The notes below the pieces were generated by a model. The model was given only the letters and a program-made list of their open reading frames with translations. It did no database searches and was not told the DNA's origin. From assembly GCA_963978905.1 (NCBI GenBank), contig OZ022257.1, forward strand, positions 50,610,873 through 50,674,872: a stretch of 64,000 nucleotides of DNA, in the 5' to 3' direction. Both the position numbers and the translations under genes were made by a program. The first letter of the stretch is position 1. The number at the start of each line of letters is the position of its first letter. Shown in pieces: positions 24,501 to 33,388 of the stretch. The DNA is from Trichostrongylus colubriformis. Taxonomy: Eukaryota; Nematoda; Chromadorea; Rhabditida; Trichostrongylidae.

Positions 24501-27500
24501 TCAATTAGTGAGGACTGTCAATTAGCACTGAGTAGCTTTCTGCAAACGTTGGAGGGTACCTTTGTCCATGAGCCAAAACGCAATCGTCTTATCGCCTACA
24601 AGTGCTTGATCATGAGATTCGGCGTATGCTATGTTCTTCTCACCATATCTGAATGACGCTTTATTTTATTCTGTTTTTGGCGGGGCTGGTGCCGTGCTGA
24701 GTGTGTTGGCCGCACCCCGAAAGTTATTGAATACACTAAATCGCATTCACATGCCGCCACGATTAAGGTTGGAAAACAAATGCGTGGCGCATCCAAAAGA
24801 AGAATCGTCTGACGCCTAATGTTTCACCCTTTACCTTTCGGTTATGGTACAGAGGAGTCAAGGATTCCTCGATAGGGGGGTCGTATTTAACCAGACAGGA
24901 TGGGGGCCCGAAAGTTATTGAATACACTAAATCGCATTCACATGCCGCCACGATTAAGATTGGAAAACAAATGCGTGGCGCATCCAAAAGAAGAATCGTC
25001 TGACGCCTAATGTTTCACCCTTTACCTTTCGGTTATGGTACAGAGGAGTCAAGGATTCCTCGATAGGGGGGTCGTATTTAACCAGACAGGATGGGGTACC
25101 TGTAGAGGTCAGCGATAAGCACTGGAATCTAAACTGTCAGTAAGCAGATGAGAAGCGAAGGATATTTTACATCGAGTTGTGTAAGGAAGGGTGAAATAAA
25201 TATCTTTCTGTCCAGGTAGGAATACGTAGCAGTGAAGCACCTTACACTATACAAGCCGGCCACAGTTACTGGTATTGAAGAGCTCAAAGAAGAGGAGGGG
25301 TCGTAATTGACCCCCGTGGAGGGTGGGGGGTCGTATTAAAGCGGCTACTTTTCTCAACACCTGGGAGTGGTCTCCTTCAATACGTGCGCTGAAAACACCG
25401 TTTATTCCATAGAAAGCAGATTTCGACTGACTGTATAATGCCAGTATACAGAAAAAGTAAGGAATCATTCCGTTATGTGGAATACTAGTTGAGAGATCCG
25501 GGATCATTCTTCATTAGTTGTTATTTTTTGCTTACCATCTCTTTTTTTTTGCATAAAGGCATAAAATAAGCCCAAAGCAAGGTGGTTGGGACAACAGGAG
25601 GCCTAAAAATACTCGTGAACACGCTTTGATGCCTACGCCTCCAGAACCACGCCTCCACCATTGATATATACAGTAGCGCTCTATTCGGCCAAACACTTTT
25701 CTATTCGGCCAAACACTTTTTTGTCACAACTTTTTTTCTACTTGACCAAATTTGACAAAATTTTAATATGTGGTGCCAGAACCTTCTGTCAGCATTTCCT
25801 TCTACTTGAGTGCTGCTTGACTCTTCATGGTTTTTTATAAGAATTTACTACAAGACCACCGAAAAAAAAGTAAAAGGCTTGGTCAAGAAAAACGACTTTT
25901 TTCATAAAAACAAAACGAGCAAGCCTCAGAGAACATCAGTGTTATGTAGAAAGATCACCACTTCTGATGACAGCAGCACAGCGGGACGGCATAGGGATGG
26001 CACTCCAAAAACAAAAAAAAAATGCATTTTTGATATTTTTAATATTTGATAACTGCTGTTTATCGCCGCAGCTCGCGATGCGAAAGTTACTACAAGGATG
26101 CTGAGTTATGGGCAAAAGCTTCGGTGCCGGACGGGACTCGAACCCGCACTTCATCTTTATGCCCATAACTCAGCGTAGTAAAAAAATGCATTTAGCCACG
26201 TAACTTACACCTTTGAGCGCCAAAATATATGCAGTGTCTCGAAGTACAACATACTAGAATTTCTGTCAGATCGGTCCAGTAATAAAGTTACAAGTGAAAA
26301 ACACAAATGAAAAACCATTTGGGCGAATACTTTTGAGCGCTACTGTATATGTGCCCACACTGACTTGCGCACAGGAGAGCCACGCCCACATTACCTGCAC
26401 GAATTCTAGCGCGAAAAATTTCATAATTGTGTGAATATATTCTTTTCAGATGCTAAGTATACCGAAAAGGTTATATGCTAAAGTAAACTTTTGCTTTACC
26501 CTCCCCCCCCCCCTCTCCTGAACATGTTAAGGAAGCCATTCGCTTCGCAAAAACCCCGAATTCTAAAAAAGAAGCTATACAATCTAATGGAACAAACCGT
26601 CGATTTTCCAGTGTGTGCACAATGTCTCCTATTTTCCAGTCTTCATCTTTCATATGCTTCAGGATTTTGATCCACATGTCAGGCAATGCCATTGCTAAGC
26701 GGTAATCAAAGCCTTGTCCACCTTCTTCTACGGGGCGACAAAGGGCTGGCATTCCAGAGACTTCCTGAAACATTGACGAAATTCACTAACAAATGCTTCG
26801 AAATGATTGAAAATATATAAAATATAGAAATGTTAAACAGAAAGGTTTCAAACCTCAGCGACTGTGATGATTTCTGGATACATCTTATGGAGGAAATCAT
26901 TCGAAAGCATCAAATAGACCAGAGAATCCGTGTCGGCATTTAGGCCAAAATACATTGGATATCCACCGGCAAAGTCGTCACCTAAAAATGTAACTGCTTT
27001 AATTTTTTGTTCACCTATGGAGTACATTATGTGGTCCACAGAATGTGAAAATTGAGCGCGCGGTTGCGACGACGACCGCGTGACATTTCGCTAGAGTAGC
27101 GGCTGGATAGATCTTTCTCTTCACTGATCGACAGGTGTGTTTTTTTTGATCTTGTGAGCGTAATGCATTTGTTTTTTTTTTGTCACGTGAAAATGTACAA
27201 AATGTTATTTATTGCATAATCTGACATGTCAAAATGCCAAAATAACCGGCCATCGTGTAAAAGCACTTTTAAGCCTATTGAAACCTTCGAAAATTACAAA
27301 CTCCGGTGGAACCACTCATTCTTTACTCACTCATTCCGTGTGAATGGTAGATCATTGAGGTGACACCGTCGAAACGGAATCCATCAAAACCGTATTCTTC
27401 AACCCACCATCGGAGATTTGACAACAGGAAACGCAGGGTTTCTATCCTGAAAAAGAATTCATAACGATTGGAGTAGCTTCACAAAACTGATGGAAAAAAA

Positions 27501-30500
27501 TCAAGAGGGCAAAAAATTGCCCTCTTGATTTGATGTTGTTCCAGTACGTTATCATTGAGGAATAGCATGGAACCTATAAAAAGACAGAGAAGAAGATCAT
27601 ACGTAGTAGACTGATCGGAAGCTACTTTTTAAGATCCCCTGCGTCGGAACTTTTTCATCTATTCCCCTCTTCACCCCTCCCCTCCCCCAAAAGTTGATTT
27701 CTTCGCATTGTATTTATCACCCCACCTTCATCTATAGAATATTCATGTTCCATTCCATTGGAAACAAATGTGAATTCGGTTTTAGGAAATCTAAATCGCC
27801 ATTTACTATTTCGAGTGGCGAAAAAAGGCAATCCCACTGTTCAGCAATGAAATGTGTTCCTCAAGTCACTATGAAATTCCTCAAGTCACTATGAAATTTC
27901 CATTTACCCTTCCACTACGGGGGAAGTAGTAGATTGACGTCGTTCGAAATGACACTTCAGTGTTCAGAGTGAACAAGAAAGATGACCGTCGACCACTGTG
28001 CTGGAAGCGTGGATAGAAATCAGGTAAGAAAATTGGTACTGTCTATCCGCTGGCGGAGTGGTGAAGATAGTCGCCACTCACTGTTAAAGTCACTCAAACT
28101 GAGCTCATTTGACATTAGAGCTTTTTCAAATCAATCAGCTCCGTTTTACTCATCTTTGTTGATATCTTCAGAAATCCACTTCTACTTGTTTATTTATTTA
28201 TTTATTTATTGTGCGCCCAGAAGACGCGCTATGACAAATCAGGCAGAAGGCACTTAGAGGTAGCAGCTGTCAGGAACTTCAACAAAACTAAATAAAGACA
28301 TAAGAATTAAACCAAATTGTAAAGCAAAAAAAACAGGATGAACGTGCTACATCATAAAGAGGTAGAGATTAGAAGAAAACCAAATCAATGTGAGGATCGC
28401 CTAGACTTTTCGCCTAGACGCCTAGACAACTTGTGAGGCATGTGTACCGTACATTGACATAATGAGTACGTTTATCAACTTCTAAGCTTCCTGTTGTAAC
28501 TCCTGAACCGCGAACGAAAGCATCTCTTGGTTTTTTTAATGTGCAGGTCACACGGTGGGCTATTCTGACACTTGACCGCACTGTTTCCTTACAGCTAACA
28601 TGAATGAAGTAATAAACAAATAGCTGGATTATTGGGAACCAGTATCCACTACATAGCGAGTAAAAAATATTCGGATGGATTTTCTTTTTTATTGAGAGAA
28701 AAACAAAGTACTAGTGACGTACTGAGTATAATCGAACAGTCTCGAGTCCCAAAGTGTGTGAATTCCTCGAGGTCCACTGTGAAAGTAACAGCTGTCAGTA
28801 CCATCCCATTCATTCAGACCATCGGCTACATTCTTTGACGCATGAGAATGGACCTAAAACAATTAATAACCCGACTTAATTGAAGCTTTATCACAAGGGG
28901 TGGCAGAAAAAAAGCTTATCGAAACTCAACAGAAACGATAAAAAGGCAGAGGACAAACTAGCAGATGGGTTTCCTCGAATGAGCCACGCATTTGGCTTCT
29001 GGTAAAAATATGAAAGTACTATCATCGCTCACAAGGATTTTGGGGTCTAACGACGCTTCTCCCAGGACTAGTGCAATAGTAAATCTTACTAAAATATAGG
29101 GTTATTTGCGTCTGAATTTCCACCTTTTCCATTTTTCCCACGCTCTTAAGACTGGTTCGAAATGGCATCGAGAATTTTTGGTTTCAGTTACGCTCATCTT
29201 GGCCGAGTCCCACATACCACCCTTATCCCATTCGACACCATGCAGCCCATATGTGGGCTGCAGTTTGTCGGCTGCGTCGGACCAAGCAGCCCACATGTGG
29301 GCTGCAGTAATCAAATAGTAATTTTTTGTATATATTTGCATTTATTGAACAAGTTTTGTTTATTACATGTTGAGCTGGGCTAAATGAATAAGCATTCGTT
29401 TGTGGGTCACGAAAATATATTGTTCTTGCAATATTTTCAAAGGAATACAACTAACATAGAAAATAACTTCGAAGTTGGTGATGATTATCTAATTTATAAA
29501 GTAGGTTTACAAACGAAACCCTAGCAGGTGAGAAACTCTATATAGCCCCGTATAGCCATTATATGTCCAACGTGTGAATGTCCGCCCAAAGCCTAGTCTA
29601 TGCTCCCAGTAATCATGAAGACGCGGCGAATTCACTAGGCGCATCTAAAGAATTCCCAAGAACTCTCTCATTTCGATTTCTGTCGTTTCCTGAAAAGTTG
29701 CTCCTCTGTTTTCGGCCTTCTGCTTCCCACATCTATTTGTTTCCTTGACAATGAGATCCATCATATTTGTATTGAGAAAGAGATTGTGAAAATCTACAGC
29801 CTCACAGAACACTTGAGTAGCAGGTCCATACTCCAGTGAAAATTCATCGGTCGTGAATGGTAGCAGTATTAGACCAGGTGTTTTCCATTCCTCCATCATC
29901 TTCTGAGCCGGTTTTGTAACCGGAGAGAAGCGAGTCATCAGCGGACTCAACCTGTGTTGTTTCGGTCCCTTTGTCCAATTCGATTAGAAGGTGGTGGAAA
30001 TCATCCTCCAGGTGTTTATCAGAAGATTTCATTGTGTTGGGTCACTGGAGAAGGTTGAATGCGTACTCTGATTGATCAGTAATCCAGGTTCAACATCTCT
30101 ATCCGTCCTACCAAACTACAAATGGATGAGGGAGAACGGCCAGGGTGCAGACAGAAGCAGAAAGTGCGCGGGATCGCAACATATTTCAAGGTTTCGTAAT
30201 CCTAGATTTTCGCCTCCCTTCCGCGTTTCCTGCAAAAATAAGAGCACTTTCAAGAAACCGGCCACAACAGCCCACGTAGCCCATATATGAGCTGCAGTCG
30301 CGACGCCACATCGGGCGGGGCGGTCCCACGTGGCTGCCAGTCGCAAAACATGCGCGGGCTCCAATGGGTTAATCACCTTGAAAAGTAGAATTCACGGCCC
30401 TTAGACCTACTGAGCAGCCTGCGCAAACATTGAATCTGACCAAAGAATCTGCGATCGCTCAACGATACCGCAAGGGGTAAGGAAAATATAAGAGCTCGGG

Positions 30501-33378
30501 AATCGGTATTTTCCTAAAACAGATATTGCCTTCAGAAGATATGATGGGTGGCGAAATCCGCATTGAAAAAGCGCGACCTGGAATCTTATCACGATTCCTC
30601 CGTGCCACTTTGCCTCGCTGACGCCCTGCCGGCGCAAAGTATGAACTCGGCCGAAGAACGGAAAGGGCAACGCAATAAAGGGTGAGGGGCATGTCACTGA
30701 ATACGATTTTTACCTGAGCCCAGGTGGAGAAAGGAATCTCTTCTTCCCTTTCACTAAGGCTTGAAACATAGGCCAAAAATATACAAGAAACATGAAAAAT
30801 ACCTAAAGCCTTAATTGAGCCGATTGACCTTCCGAAGGAATTCAGAGATGCTCAAAAATGCAACTTTCCAAAAGCTGCCCCTCTCCCTCATTGCGATAGC
30901 ACCGAACAGAAGCCTCTCCTAACAACTAGACGAAAAGAAATAAAAGAGACGGGAGGGCGGACAGTTCTAAAAAAGGACGAAAGAGATGGACATCGCGAAA
31001 CAGTGAAGCGGGACAGACGACTCAGGATGCCAGTTGACGGGATTTTTTGATAGATGAATACTTTCTCTGACAAAAATAGAACGTACCACGTCGAGTAGAA
31101 TAGTAAGACCCATTGAATGCGCCTTATCGACCAGATACTTGACATCGTCTGGGGGTCCGCAACGACTGCAACAGAAAGTTTCTTAAAAAACACCCGATCG
31201 ATCTATCTTCAGCCTTTGCACCAAACCTTTACGCAGCCTGCATACTTTGCATTGGTGCTGCCGGTGGCAAGGCGTGGCTGCATTCACAAGCAGTGAGGCA
31301 GAGTGGCGCGGACAGAGACGCAGACACAATGCAGCCACGTCTCAACGCTGGCGCCGCAAAGTATGAAAGAAGACCTACCACTCGCGAATTACCTACATAC
31401 TAAGAAAAGGATCGAAATAGGGTAATAAAAATTATTAAAAAATTTTTCACCTGGCTGGAGCAAAGAAGCTGGTTACTTGATAACCAAAGGATGCATAGTA
31501 AACGTGTTCCATTACAGCCATCAGTTGAATAGTATTATAACCTGAAAATGAGAACTATATAGCCGGCGTAACATTCCCAAGATGACGCTACTAACGACGC
31601 CTTGTACTTAAAAGAGCTGATTCGGTGCATTCGAGCAAGTGGCACAACAGCTCACCCGGAGGGTACTTCGCAACACTCTATACCCTACACGCGAGCAAAG
31701 ACATGTCCCATTAAAAATAGTTCTTCTGACCTTGTTTAACAATTCGTGGAATGACGTCATCCGCAAATGCCCGGTAGGTATTCACTTTTCCCTCAGGACT
31801 GCTGATACCCACATGCGCTTCGTAGATACGTAACGATTCCGGTCGTTTTGGTCGTGGATGTACGAACTTGTACTTGTTCGGAGGATTGTAGAATTGCTAC
31901 AAAAGAGGAAATTAGGGTCCGTAATTAATCTAACAAAAAAATCGAAAAAAAGAAAAAAAGAAAAATACCAGGGCCTGCGAATATCTAGCTATACCTGATG
32001 GTAAACTACGGTTTCGTTGGGTCGAGTAACATAAGCAGCCCATGGACTGAGTTTATCCATTGTCTTGCCATCCTTTGTGACAGCAATCTGTAATGAATAG
32101 TTTTTCTTTTTTTGTTTCCAATTTCTTAAGCTCCAAATAAATGAGAGAGCTTTCAATAATTCAATCAGGGGTAACCGTGGCTCCAATCGATTTCGTTTCG
32201 GATCCAAAAGAACTCCTCAAATCTCGAAAAAGTGATTACTGTTGTTCAAAAAGTCAATGAAAAGAGACAACTGCGTAGGGTTTCTTGTTCAAGGTTCAAC
32301 TTTCAACCCTAATTTTCCTCAAACCTAGCTCTTCTTTGTTCAGGTCGACACCTGGTGCGCTAAGCATTAGGGAACATACTAAAAATCTGCACCTTGACAA
32401 TGGATCCATGTGGAATCGCGCACGATCCGTCAGGTTTCGGTGGGATGACAAGACGCCATTTACCGTGCTCCTCTCGGTTATATTTGTGGGTTTCACGATT
32501 CCAACCGTCTGGAAATGAAATTTCGCGGAAAAGTATTCTGAAAAAATATTTCGATAAAGCGAAAACAAAGCATTGGTAGAAAAATATTTTCAAATTTGTT
32601 ACAAAGATCTGAGTTATGGGCAGAGGCTTTCATCTCGGACAGATTTTAAACCCCCACTTCGTGCTTTGTGACCAAAGCTTTTGCTCATAACACAGCATTC
32701 CCGTAACAACTTTCTCATTACGCTTAGCGAAAATCAGCTTTCAATAAAAATTTCAAAAAAAAACTTGTTTGAAAGTTTTTTGTCATTCCTTCGCTCATGC
32801 TATTCCGTAGTACGAAATTCACTTCTCTTCCTTTGCGGATGCAAGGTATGATGATTTCAGTTTTTGTTTTTCAATTTGGGGAAACTTCCAACTCACTGAA
32901 GTCACCAATCAGGGCCAGTTGATCGGCTCCTGGTGCCCATTCGTGACAAAGAACCGAGTTATCCGGCTGCACTAATAGACCATATTCTTTGTAGCCTTGG
33001 GTGAATCGATCGATTCCTCCACACTGCAAAAAATTAAGATCCATGTAAAATTGAATTTAATAAAAATGGTCTAAAAATTAAAAAAGGTAGAATGTTTGAG
33101 ATACTCTTGTCATAGCAATAACCATTCAAAAAATAAAAAAGTTAATGATGTGCTGACCATCAAATGATTATTAATTCCCTTAATTTGAGCTTTGCTATCG
33201 AATGTAAGAGAGGGAAATGGTGAAAGGTGAAACAGAACATTAAGAAGTAAAGTATGACCTCCTCGATTCTTTTCTTGTACTGTAGGAAAACACTATATCT
33301 TCGACAGATCTCATGTTGAAAATCGCCCAGCCAACTGTCTAACTTGAGAAGGTTATCGAGCTGTGGAGGACGTGACAT
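12504..33378 (-). CDS. gbe1: 1,4-alpha-glucan (glycogen) branching enzyme, complete, 17 exons
   Basis: This enzyme moves an alpha-1,4 glucan segment to an alpha-1,6 position in glycogen synthesis (cytosolic, GH13). Exons 5'->3' on the minus strand: 33378-33259, 33023-32897, 32508-32393, 32087-31995, 31896-31731, 31541-31451, 31165-31087, 28853-28723, 27446-27331, 26981-26854, 26764-26598, 24648-24560, 24489-24364, 23964-23856, 23774-23699, 23620-23490, 12666-12504. All phases fit: 2028 nt, 675 residues, normal for the family. Signatures: [10 protein letters not shown] and [18 protein letters not shown] (CBM48 region, ~41-90); [20 protein letters not shown] (region I); GFRFDGVTS (nucleophile Asp ~333); TVAE (acid/base Glu ~389); [14 protein letters not shown] (region IV); [13 protein letters not shown]; and a C-terminal beta domain. 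ATG at 33378 is chosen because an acceptor TTTATTTCAG ends 10 bases upstream. A 10.4-kb retrotransposon fills most of intron 16. The C. elegans counterpart is, I believe, T04A8.7. Confidence 0.96.
12731..12735. repeat. Target-site duplication GACAG, left copy
   Basis: GACAG directly precedes the 3' LTR at 12736; the same pentamer directly follows the 5' LTR at 23106-23110 (where GACAG is followed by another GACAG). Five bases is usual for LTR integrases. Confidence 0.85.
12736..13315 (-). repeat. 3' LTR of the BEL/Pao element
   Basis: 580 bp, matching 22526-23105 at a constant offset of 9790 with no difference seen. Contains a GA-rich simple-sequence patch around 13130-13160. On the plus strand it runs TATAAAGTTTTGCTC to ATATTCTCTATA. 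Confidence 0.95.
13388..14551 (-). CDS. Accessory ORF of the BEL/Pao element: coiled coil plus Arg/Ser-rich tail
   Basis: An open frame of 387 codons, 7 bases beyond the polyprotein stop and in another frame. I do not recognise the protein. Reading from Met29 (14467, 359 residues): a Pro/Thr-rich start, a basic patch ([14 protein letters not shown]), helical heptad-like segments (~120-270, e.g. [14 protein letters not shown] and [15 protein letters not shown]), then a long Arg/Ser/His-rich tail with many RS, SR and RDRR pairs. That is the composition of RNA-binding or splicing-factor RS domains or nucleocapsid-like proteins. A good splice acceptor ends at 14473, six bases before Met29, so a subgenomic RNA may start translation there; Met1 may be only formal. 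The frame is intact in a young element, arguing for function. Confidence 0.75.
   Translation of the reverse strand: MTHACPILLHALPNVVYRIYHIFVTSVTMDPVTPTTTPADNGKRPPKAPPLPGNVTTEKPGTSRKRMPSDEHLDAPPVSKKGRASGTLLKELLQQASKTLHLAASKVDDFAPAVVSSSLALEKIECLEQRIVQYEESNKEVLRQLKTAAEGFPNVGQQLSTVLTNTEGTAKASEVMENHRALGLRLDEILHHVREIDEKLDAPDLKKIASEINLLNNRMAALEKQLHHTSQGSTSAAPVLTPHRSDSRDADDSNRKSVPAQSSEKHSSRDTAHDQPTGRDRRATPHEDSCRAYLKKSRRSTPSRSSHHTRTPRARSRDRRHSSPSKSSRSVQSAKGICRSPTSGDLRRNPSPRRARQTPRSDDEHRTRKEDAHYRGRSRDAKRTHGK
14473..14485 (-). promoter_or_regulatory. Candidate splice acceptor for the accessory ORF
   Basis: On the element strand TTTTCGTCACTTCAG ends at 14473, followed by TTACT and ATG 14467. It pairs logically with a GTGAGT donor in the leader (exon end 22475). 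Confidence 0.5.
14559..22439 (-). CDS. Gag-pol-env polyprotein of the BEL/Pao element (2626 codons)
   Basis: One uninterrupted frame. In order: coiled-coil-rich N-terminus; DUF1759-type gag segment ([17 protein letters not shown], ~163); three CCHC knuckles ([14 protein letters not shown] ~371, [14 protein letters not shown] ~407, [14 protein letters not shown] ~423); aspartic protease [10 protein letters not shown] (~523); reverse transcriptase with YVDN (~955); RNase H (SDASSSG ~1121, [10 protein letters not shown] ~1195); integrase HHCC zinc region (~1440-1480) and D,D-E core (DYFGP ~1508, SDNGPNF ~1570, Glu in LYERLIKS ~1622); and an integrase C-terminal domain ending near 1790. An env-like part follows from about 1875 with hydrophobic segments at ~1878-1897, ~2006-2031, ~2080-2095 and ~2553-2578. 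The Cys-rich part with CGGPGCGC (~2218) resembles the phlebovirus Gc class II fusion protein known in some nematode BEL/Pao elements. A second Met (22373) could be the start. No frameshift separates gag from pol. Confidence 0.93.
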   Translation of the reverse strand: MLHATSTSEHCTLASAPSLSSIMASTLATRQGILTRAGNRLSSILKEAEDLLALDKSTEQAVWKEQAKDMQKRIRKAKTAIETEADKVEDALAKYSSAVDSLDENMPKLTEVLQRTEEHSQAAQEVLDKAHAAITTLQNLQVETEEFSGNEASTLADITEMKLAPIPIPKFKGDIWEWETFWRSFDHSVHSRNIDELHKLNYLLEALQGEARESVKQFQTSGSTYPLVIAHLKEKYGDTQALIDRLLSKLQSTKARSDRLEDQGWLCEQLQSIISQLELKGEHINNTFLQKQLLAKFAVDIQRQILRQKAALETEGRWNTTNLLKSAKDYIAAELKIISQTERRTQVEIGILRSINAHDKRSFKESPKFQPRPCFYCGKPGHQARNCNEVSSLEQRLQVIRMQKLCQNCGEKDHMATKCPKGACRICGITGHHTSICKKLFSSQESPHGPHQGKTSKKTSTKSPTQAKPTSATVNTVTSDRKMDEDNKSNMVLHVSNTKDIFLLAGQAQVLNPFTQALEPVHVMLDTGADRSFISNELAQRLRLQDIDSKRLTITTFGSQTPMVKTCGVTVLQLWDANGAPHSFTVTRIDTVTKSLQRKRLCIEDKLFICDNNLQLSISPGTTDIRPQILLGCADLFSLLSSGLTPQHVLPSGLQLIPSKLGYLVAGRNECSSNDCGSDQTTTVNTVNVTECHEGGQSWEDFCTFESSGVEEFEGPTAEERRRIDAAVWTEFQRTVEKKEDGYYVRFPWRKEAAQLPDNKSIAVCRLQSLATKLKANPEILQQYQETIESQLQQGIIEEVNEEATPDGEILHYLPHRAVITPNKNTTKLRIVFDASAHLKDSPSLNDVLYRGPVMLPKLCDILLRFRIGNVAMASDVEKAFLQVRIHLQDRDATRFLWLRDPRQPMTSSNLVIYRFTRVTFGLICSPFLLAATIKYHMEHYGENPHIAREIDKNTYVDNVVLTTESTMDALKLYRDSKALFQSMSMNLREFVSNDEELKKGINGNDLSSKSSQKILGILWESEGDKLVLRCKYPLRDKITKRTISEQVASVYDPLGWLTPLTLPGKRFLQQLWKDKYDWDTILSQRHQVQWNEIIQKADEFLCRIERKITQIGDSAKLVVFSDASSSGMATCAYITTDSESHLVAGKSKLPSVKKSPTIPKMELNALTMAMRLAFSLYEAMKDRLAITKIVVLSDSEIALSWTESQKSDQSAGVLVRNRIREIRKLVANLPLPVHFGYVRTTENPADCATRGLAKEEIEGHLWWTGPTYIRKPMEEWPEECKLFRLTNAEEENTHVSNMVSAEAQEELLDWRRQRSLLFSQNVVGYVLRFIKKLLNRVNTELRERVMKNIPQIRSAETLPYITAKEKEAALRVIIRNHQSVHLPTAKQLALKQLRIREDEDGLLRCQGRLGNASLQTDTRHPYLIASKTNLAQLIVKHAHTPFHCGTGHTMANVRERVWIPKLRQMVRTIIARCVPCQKLNNLPYRYPEMDDLPERRVRRSRPFEHIGIDYFGPLSVKRGEEPAKAYGIILTCATTRLVHLELVPDMSTNHLLLALRRFFARRGIPKSVTSDNGPNFLLGEQILREAVLPVVNDDSLANAVAARGIVWRTITPYAPWQGALYERLIKSIKHSLYKVIQRSIPSQETMETLLTEIEGSVNSRPLTYQEERWEDAPMLRPIDFIQRDMLITYPFEAIETEEKNDSYVPASEAIALQSRKQAEDALKTSHQFTERFWNIWSQQYLTNLREAHKLNISTKRGTNKQPSEGTVVLIADPVLPRNTWKMGRITKLRPSHNDVVREVELRLANGRNVRRPVNLLVPLELSDSTRQEETHSENTPTSTVAHRETSNDGETTQCTRYNLRPRPHRSGSVPTTVSVVKSAVTTALLLMTLAVLPSTITAESLMSATEAKGEIRCIPGGVQLHLQNVQRFELCAEDHCQLRENPGSNETILFPPEVTLHPHRVQWKFSDGHRLTVLDTICEAISFCENVRCWFCTAHIFNPECSPHTAIATMAILLYIAIAVMYLLCYVPVVLGKPIRLMCKILWYCLRGIARIVRKLWINRRNARRRQQGNIDALLRAPLIASFIACSIVTAYACHNIDVFPQETTICEFSSNGTKQCTYETTEIVKLNSFQKTACIRLLNNQSLFKELRLQWKQLRLSCIKEDILFTRNTIQRVVDSKRCAHMGSCVDQKCGSINVSSKIPELHQGNEYPGITRCIESCGGPGCGCFYPSSGCLFYRVFSVPLDERIYEVFRCHQWDEFFEVEITSITDYGRKIKRRVIHLKPTIPIRVDNMIISLNTLTMPPTPELSSTFITDGSQIAMWNHGNSPTLICDSKEAARTLNCSLQSNCLCEPAEAKVNCLCSNLNITSVFESEVENRLPIRRPWLNFYVAKDDPSTVAATVPSLVTAELLVHLKDRFDKTVTKVTESVCKVNNAILQGCYSCPQGAIASITCFTNGEPTIASIRCHDHIFTTPCHHEGTSSTIIYSSEKARVHQECEVSCGTTITKFELTGVLQWTRTIHGTMKRIINGESNVYDEIVLPDFLHIFDVMVTWYKTILIVAACLIIAIVISYIFFWTFGSRILMGGAKLLCRVIRGGTRLCLCIVCSPMKAVLRAWKERSLAKKRL
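22469..22474 (-). promoter_or_regulatory. Candidate splice donor in the retrotransposon leader
   Basis: On the element strand AAAGAA is followed by GTGAGT (22474-22469), a near-consensus donor, between the primer-binding site and the gag start. Splicing from here would skip gag-pol. Confidence 0.5.
22508..22525 (-). promoter_or_regulatory. Primer-binding site of the retrotransposon (tRNA-Gly-like)
   Basis: On the element strand TGGTGCATCGGAGGATTA begins directly at the LTR edge with no spacer. TGG pairs with the universal CCA end; the next bases pair with CCGATGCA, the acceptor end typical of tRNA-Gly(GCC) in animals. The match weakens after about 11 bases, so the tRNA identity is tentative. 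Confidence 0.7.
22526..23105 (-). repeat. 5' LTR of the BEL/Pao element
   Basis: 580 bp, identical by eye to the 3' LTR. It is followed on the plus strand by GACAG, the target duplication. Confidence 0.95.
23106..23489 (-). other. Remaining right part of branching-enzyme intron 16
   Basis: Between the retrotransposon and exon 16. A minus open frame at 23219-23419 has no recognised motif. Together with 12667-12730 this is the pre-insertion intron, about 450 bp. Confidence 0.6.
24717..25096 (+). repeat. 191-bp tandem duplication in intron 11 of the branching-enzyme gene
   Basis: The unit beginning CCGAAAGTTATTGAATAC at about 24717 recurs at 24908, with only AAGGTTGG/AAGATTGG and an end difference noticed. 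It leads directly into copy 1 of the dispersed repeat at 25106. Confidence 0.9.
25106..25372 (+). repeat. Dispersed ~265-bp repeat, copy 1
   Basis: Shares with 34266-34522 and 39396-39666, all on the plus strand, the words GTCAGCGA(T/C)(A/G)AGCA, AAGCAGATG, TACAA(G/T)CCGGC, CAGTTACTGGTATTG, GGGGTCGTA and CTCAACACCTGGGAGT. No protein inferred. Confidence 0.8.
26090..26180. repeat. Fold-back repeat carrying a tRNA-like B box
   Basis: GCTGAGTTATGGGCA faces its complement TGCCCATAACTCAGC about 70 bp away. On the minus strand the core holds GGTTCGAGTCCCGTCC, a perfect Pol III B box with a tRNA-like T arm, but I found no matching A box or cloverleaf, so it is not a tRNA gene. A decayed relative is at 32605-32705 (CTGAGTTATGGGCAGAGGCTT). 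In intron 11 of the branching-enzyme gene. Confidence 0.65.
28186..28212. repeat. TTTA microsatellite
   Basis: About five to six TTTA units inside intron 8 of the branching-enzyme gene. Confidence 0.9.
29220..30372 (-). mobile_element. piggyBac-like transposon remnant in intron 7 of the branching-enzyme gene
   Basis: The right edge on the plus strand reads CCAATGGG then TTAA (30369-30372), the piggyBac target. Subterminal words GCAGCCCATATGTGGGCTGC (about 29241-29260), GCAGCCCACATGTGGGCTGC (about 29286) and a diverged form near 30270-30296 lie at both ends. The transposase piece is inside. The left terminus and second TTAA were not found, so the element is truncated or decayed. Confidence 0.7.
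29645..30032 (-). pseudogene. piggyBac transposase, N-terminal fragment, frameshifted
   Basis: An acidic start (30032 downward: [20 protein letters not shown]) changes frame near 29870 into a segment with [35 protein letters not shown] and [16 protein letters not shown]. That is the order of the beginning of the DDE_Tnp_1_7 domain (FxxxxGP, LF..., IVxETNRYA). It stops after about 100 residues; the catalytic Asp residues are absent. Confidence 0.75.
30601..30655. repeat. Partial GGCCGC/TACTTTGCG MITE end (copy 3)
   Basis: Only one end is clear: GCCGGCGCAAAGTATGAACTCGGCC. It lies in intron 7 of the branching-enzyme gene. Confidence 0.5.
31233..31375. repeat. GGCCGC/TACTTTGCG MITE (copy 4)
   Basis: GCAGCCTGCATACTTTGC at the left and GCCGCAAAGTATGAAAGAAG at the right, with the family's core word AAGCAGTGAGGCAGAGTGGC. 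Lies in intron 6 of the branching-enzyme gene. Confidence 0.7.
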
Positions 33379-33388
33379 GGTTGAATCA

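Noticed and set aside
24717..25096. CRISPR-like array
   Set aside because: Two long tandem units of 191 bp in a eukaryotic intron; no short repeats with unique spacers.
26100..26160. Possible tRNA gene
   Set aside because: Only the B box and T arm look right; no A box, anticodon arm or acceptor stem can be formed.
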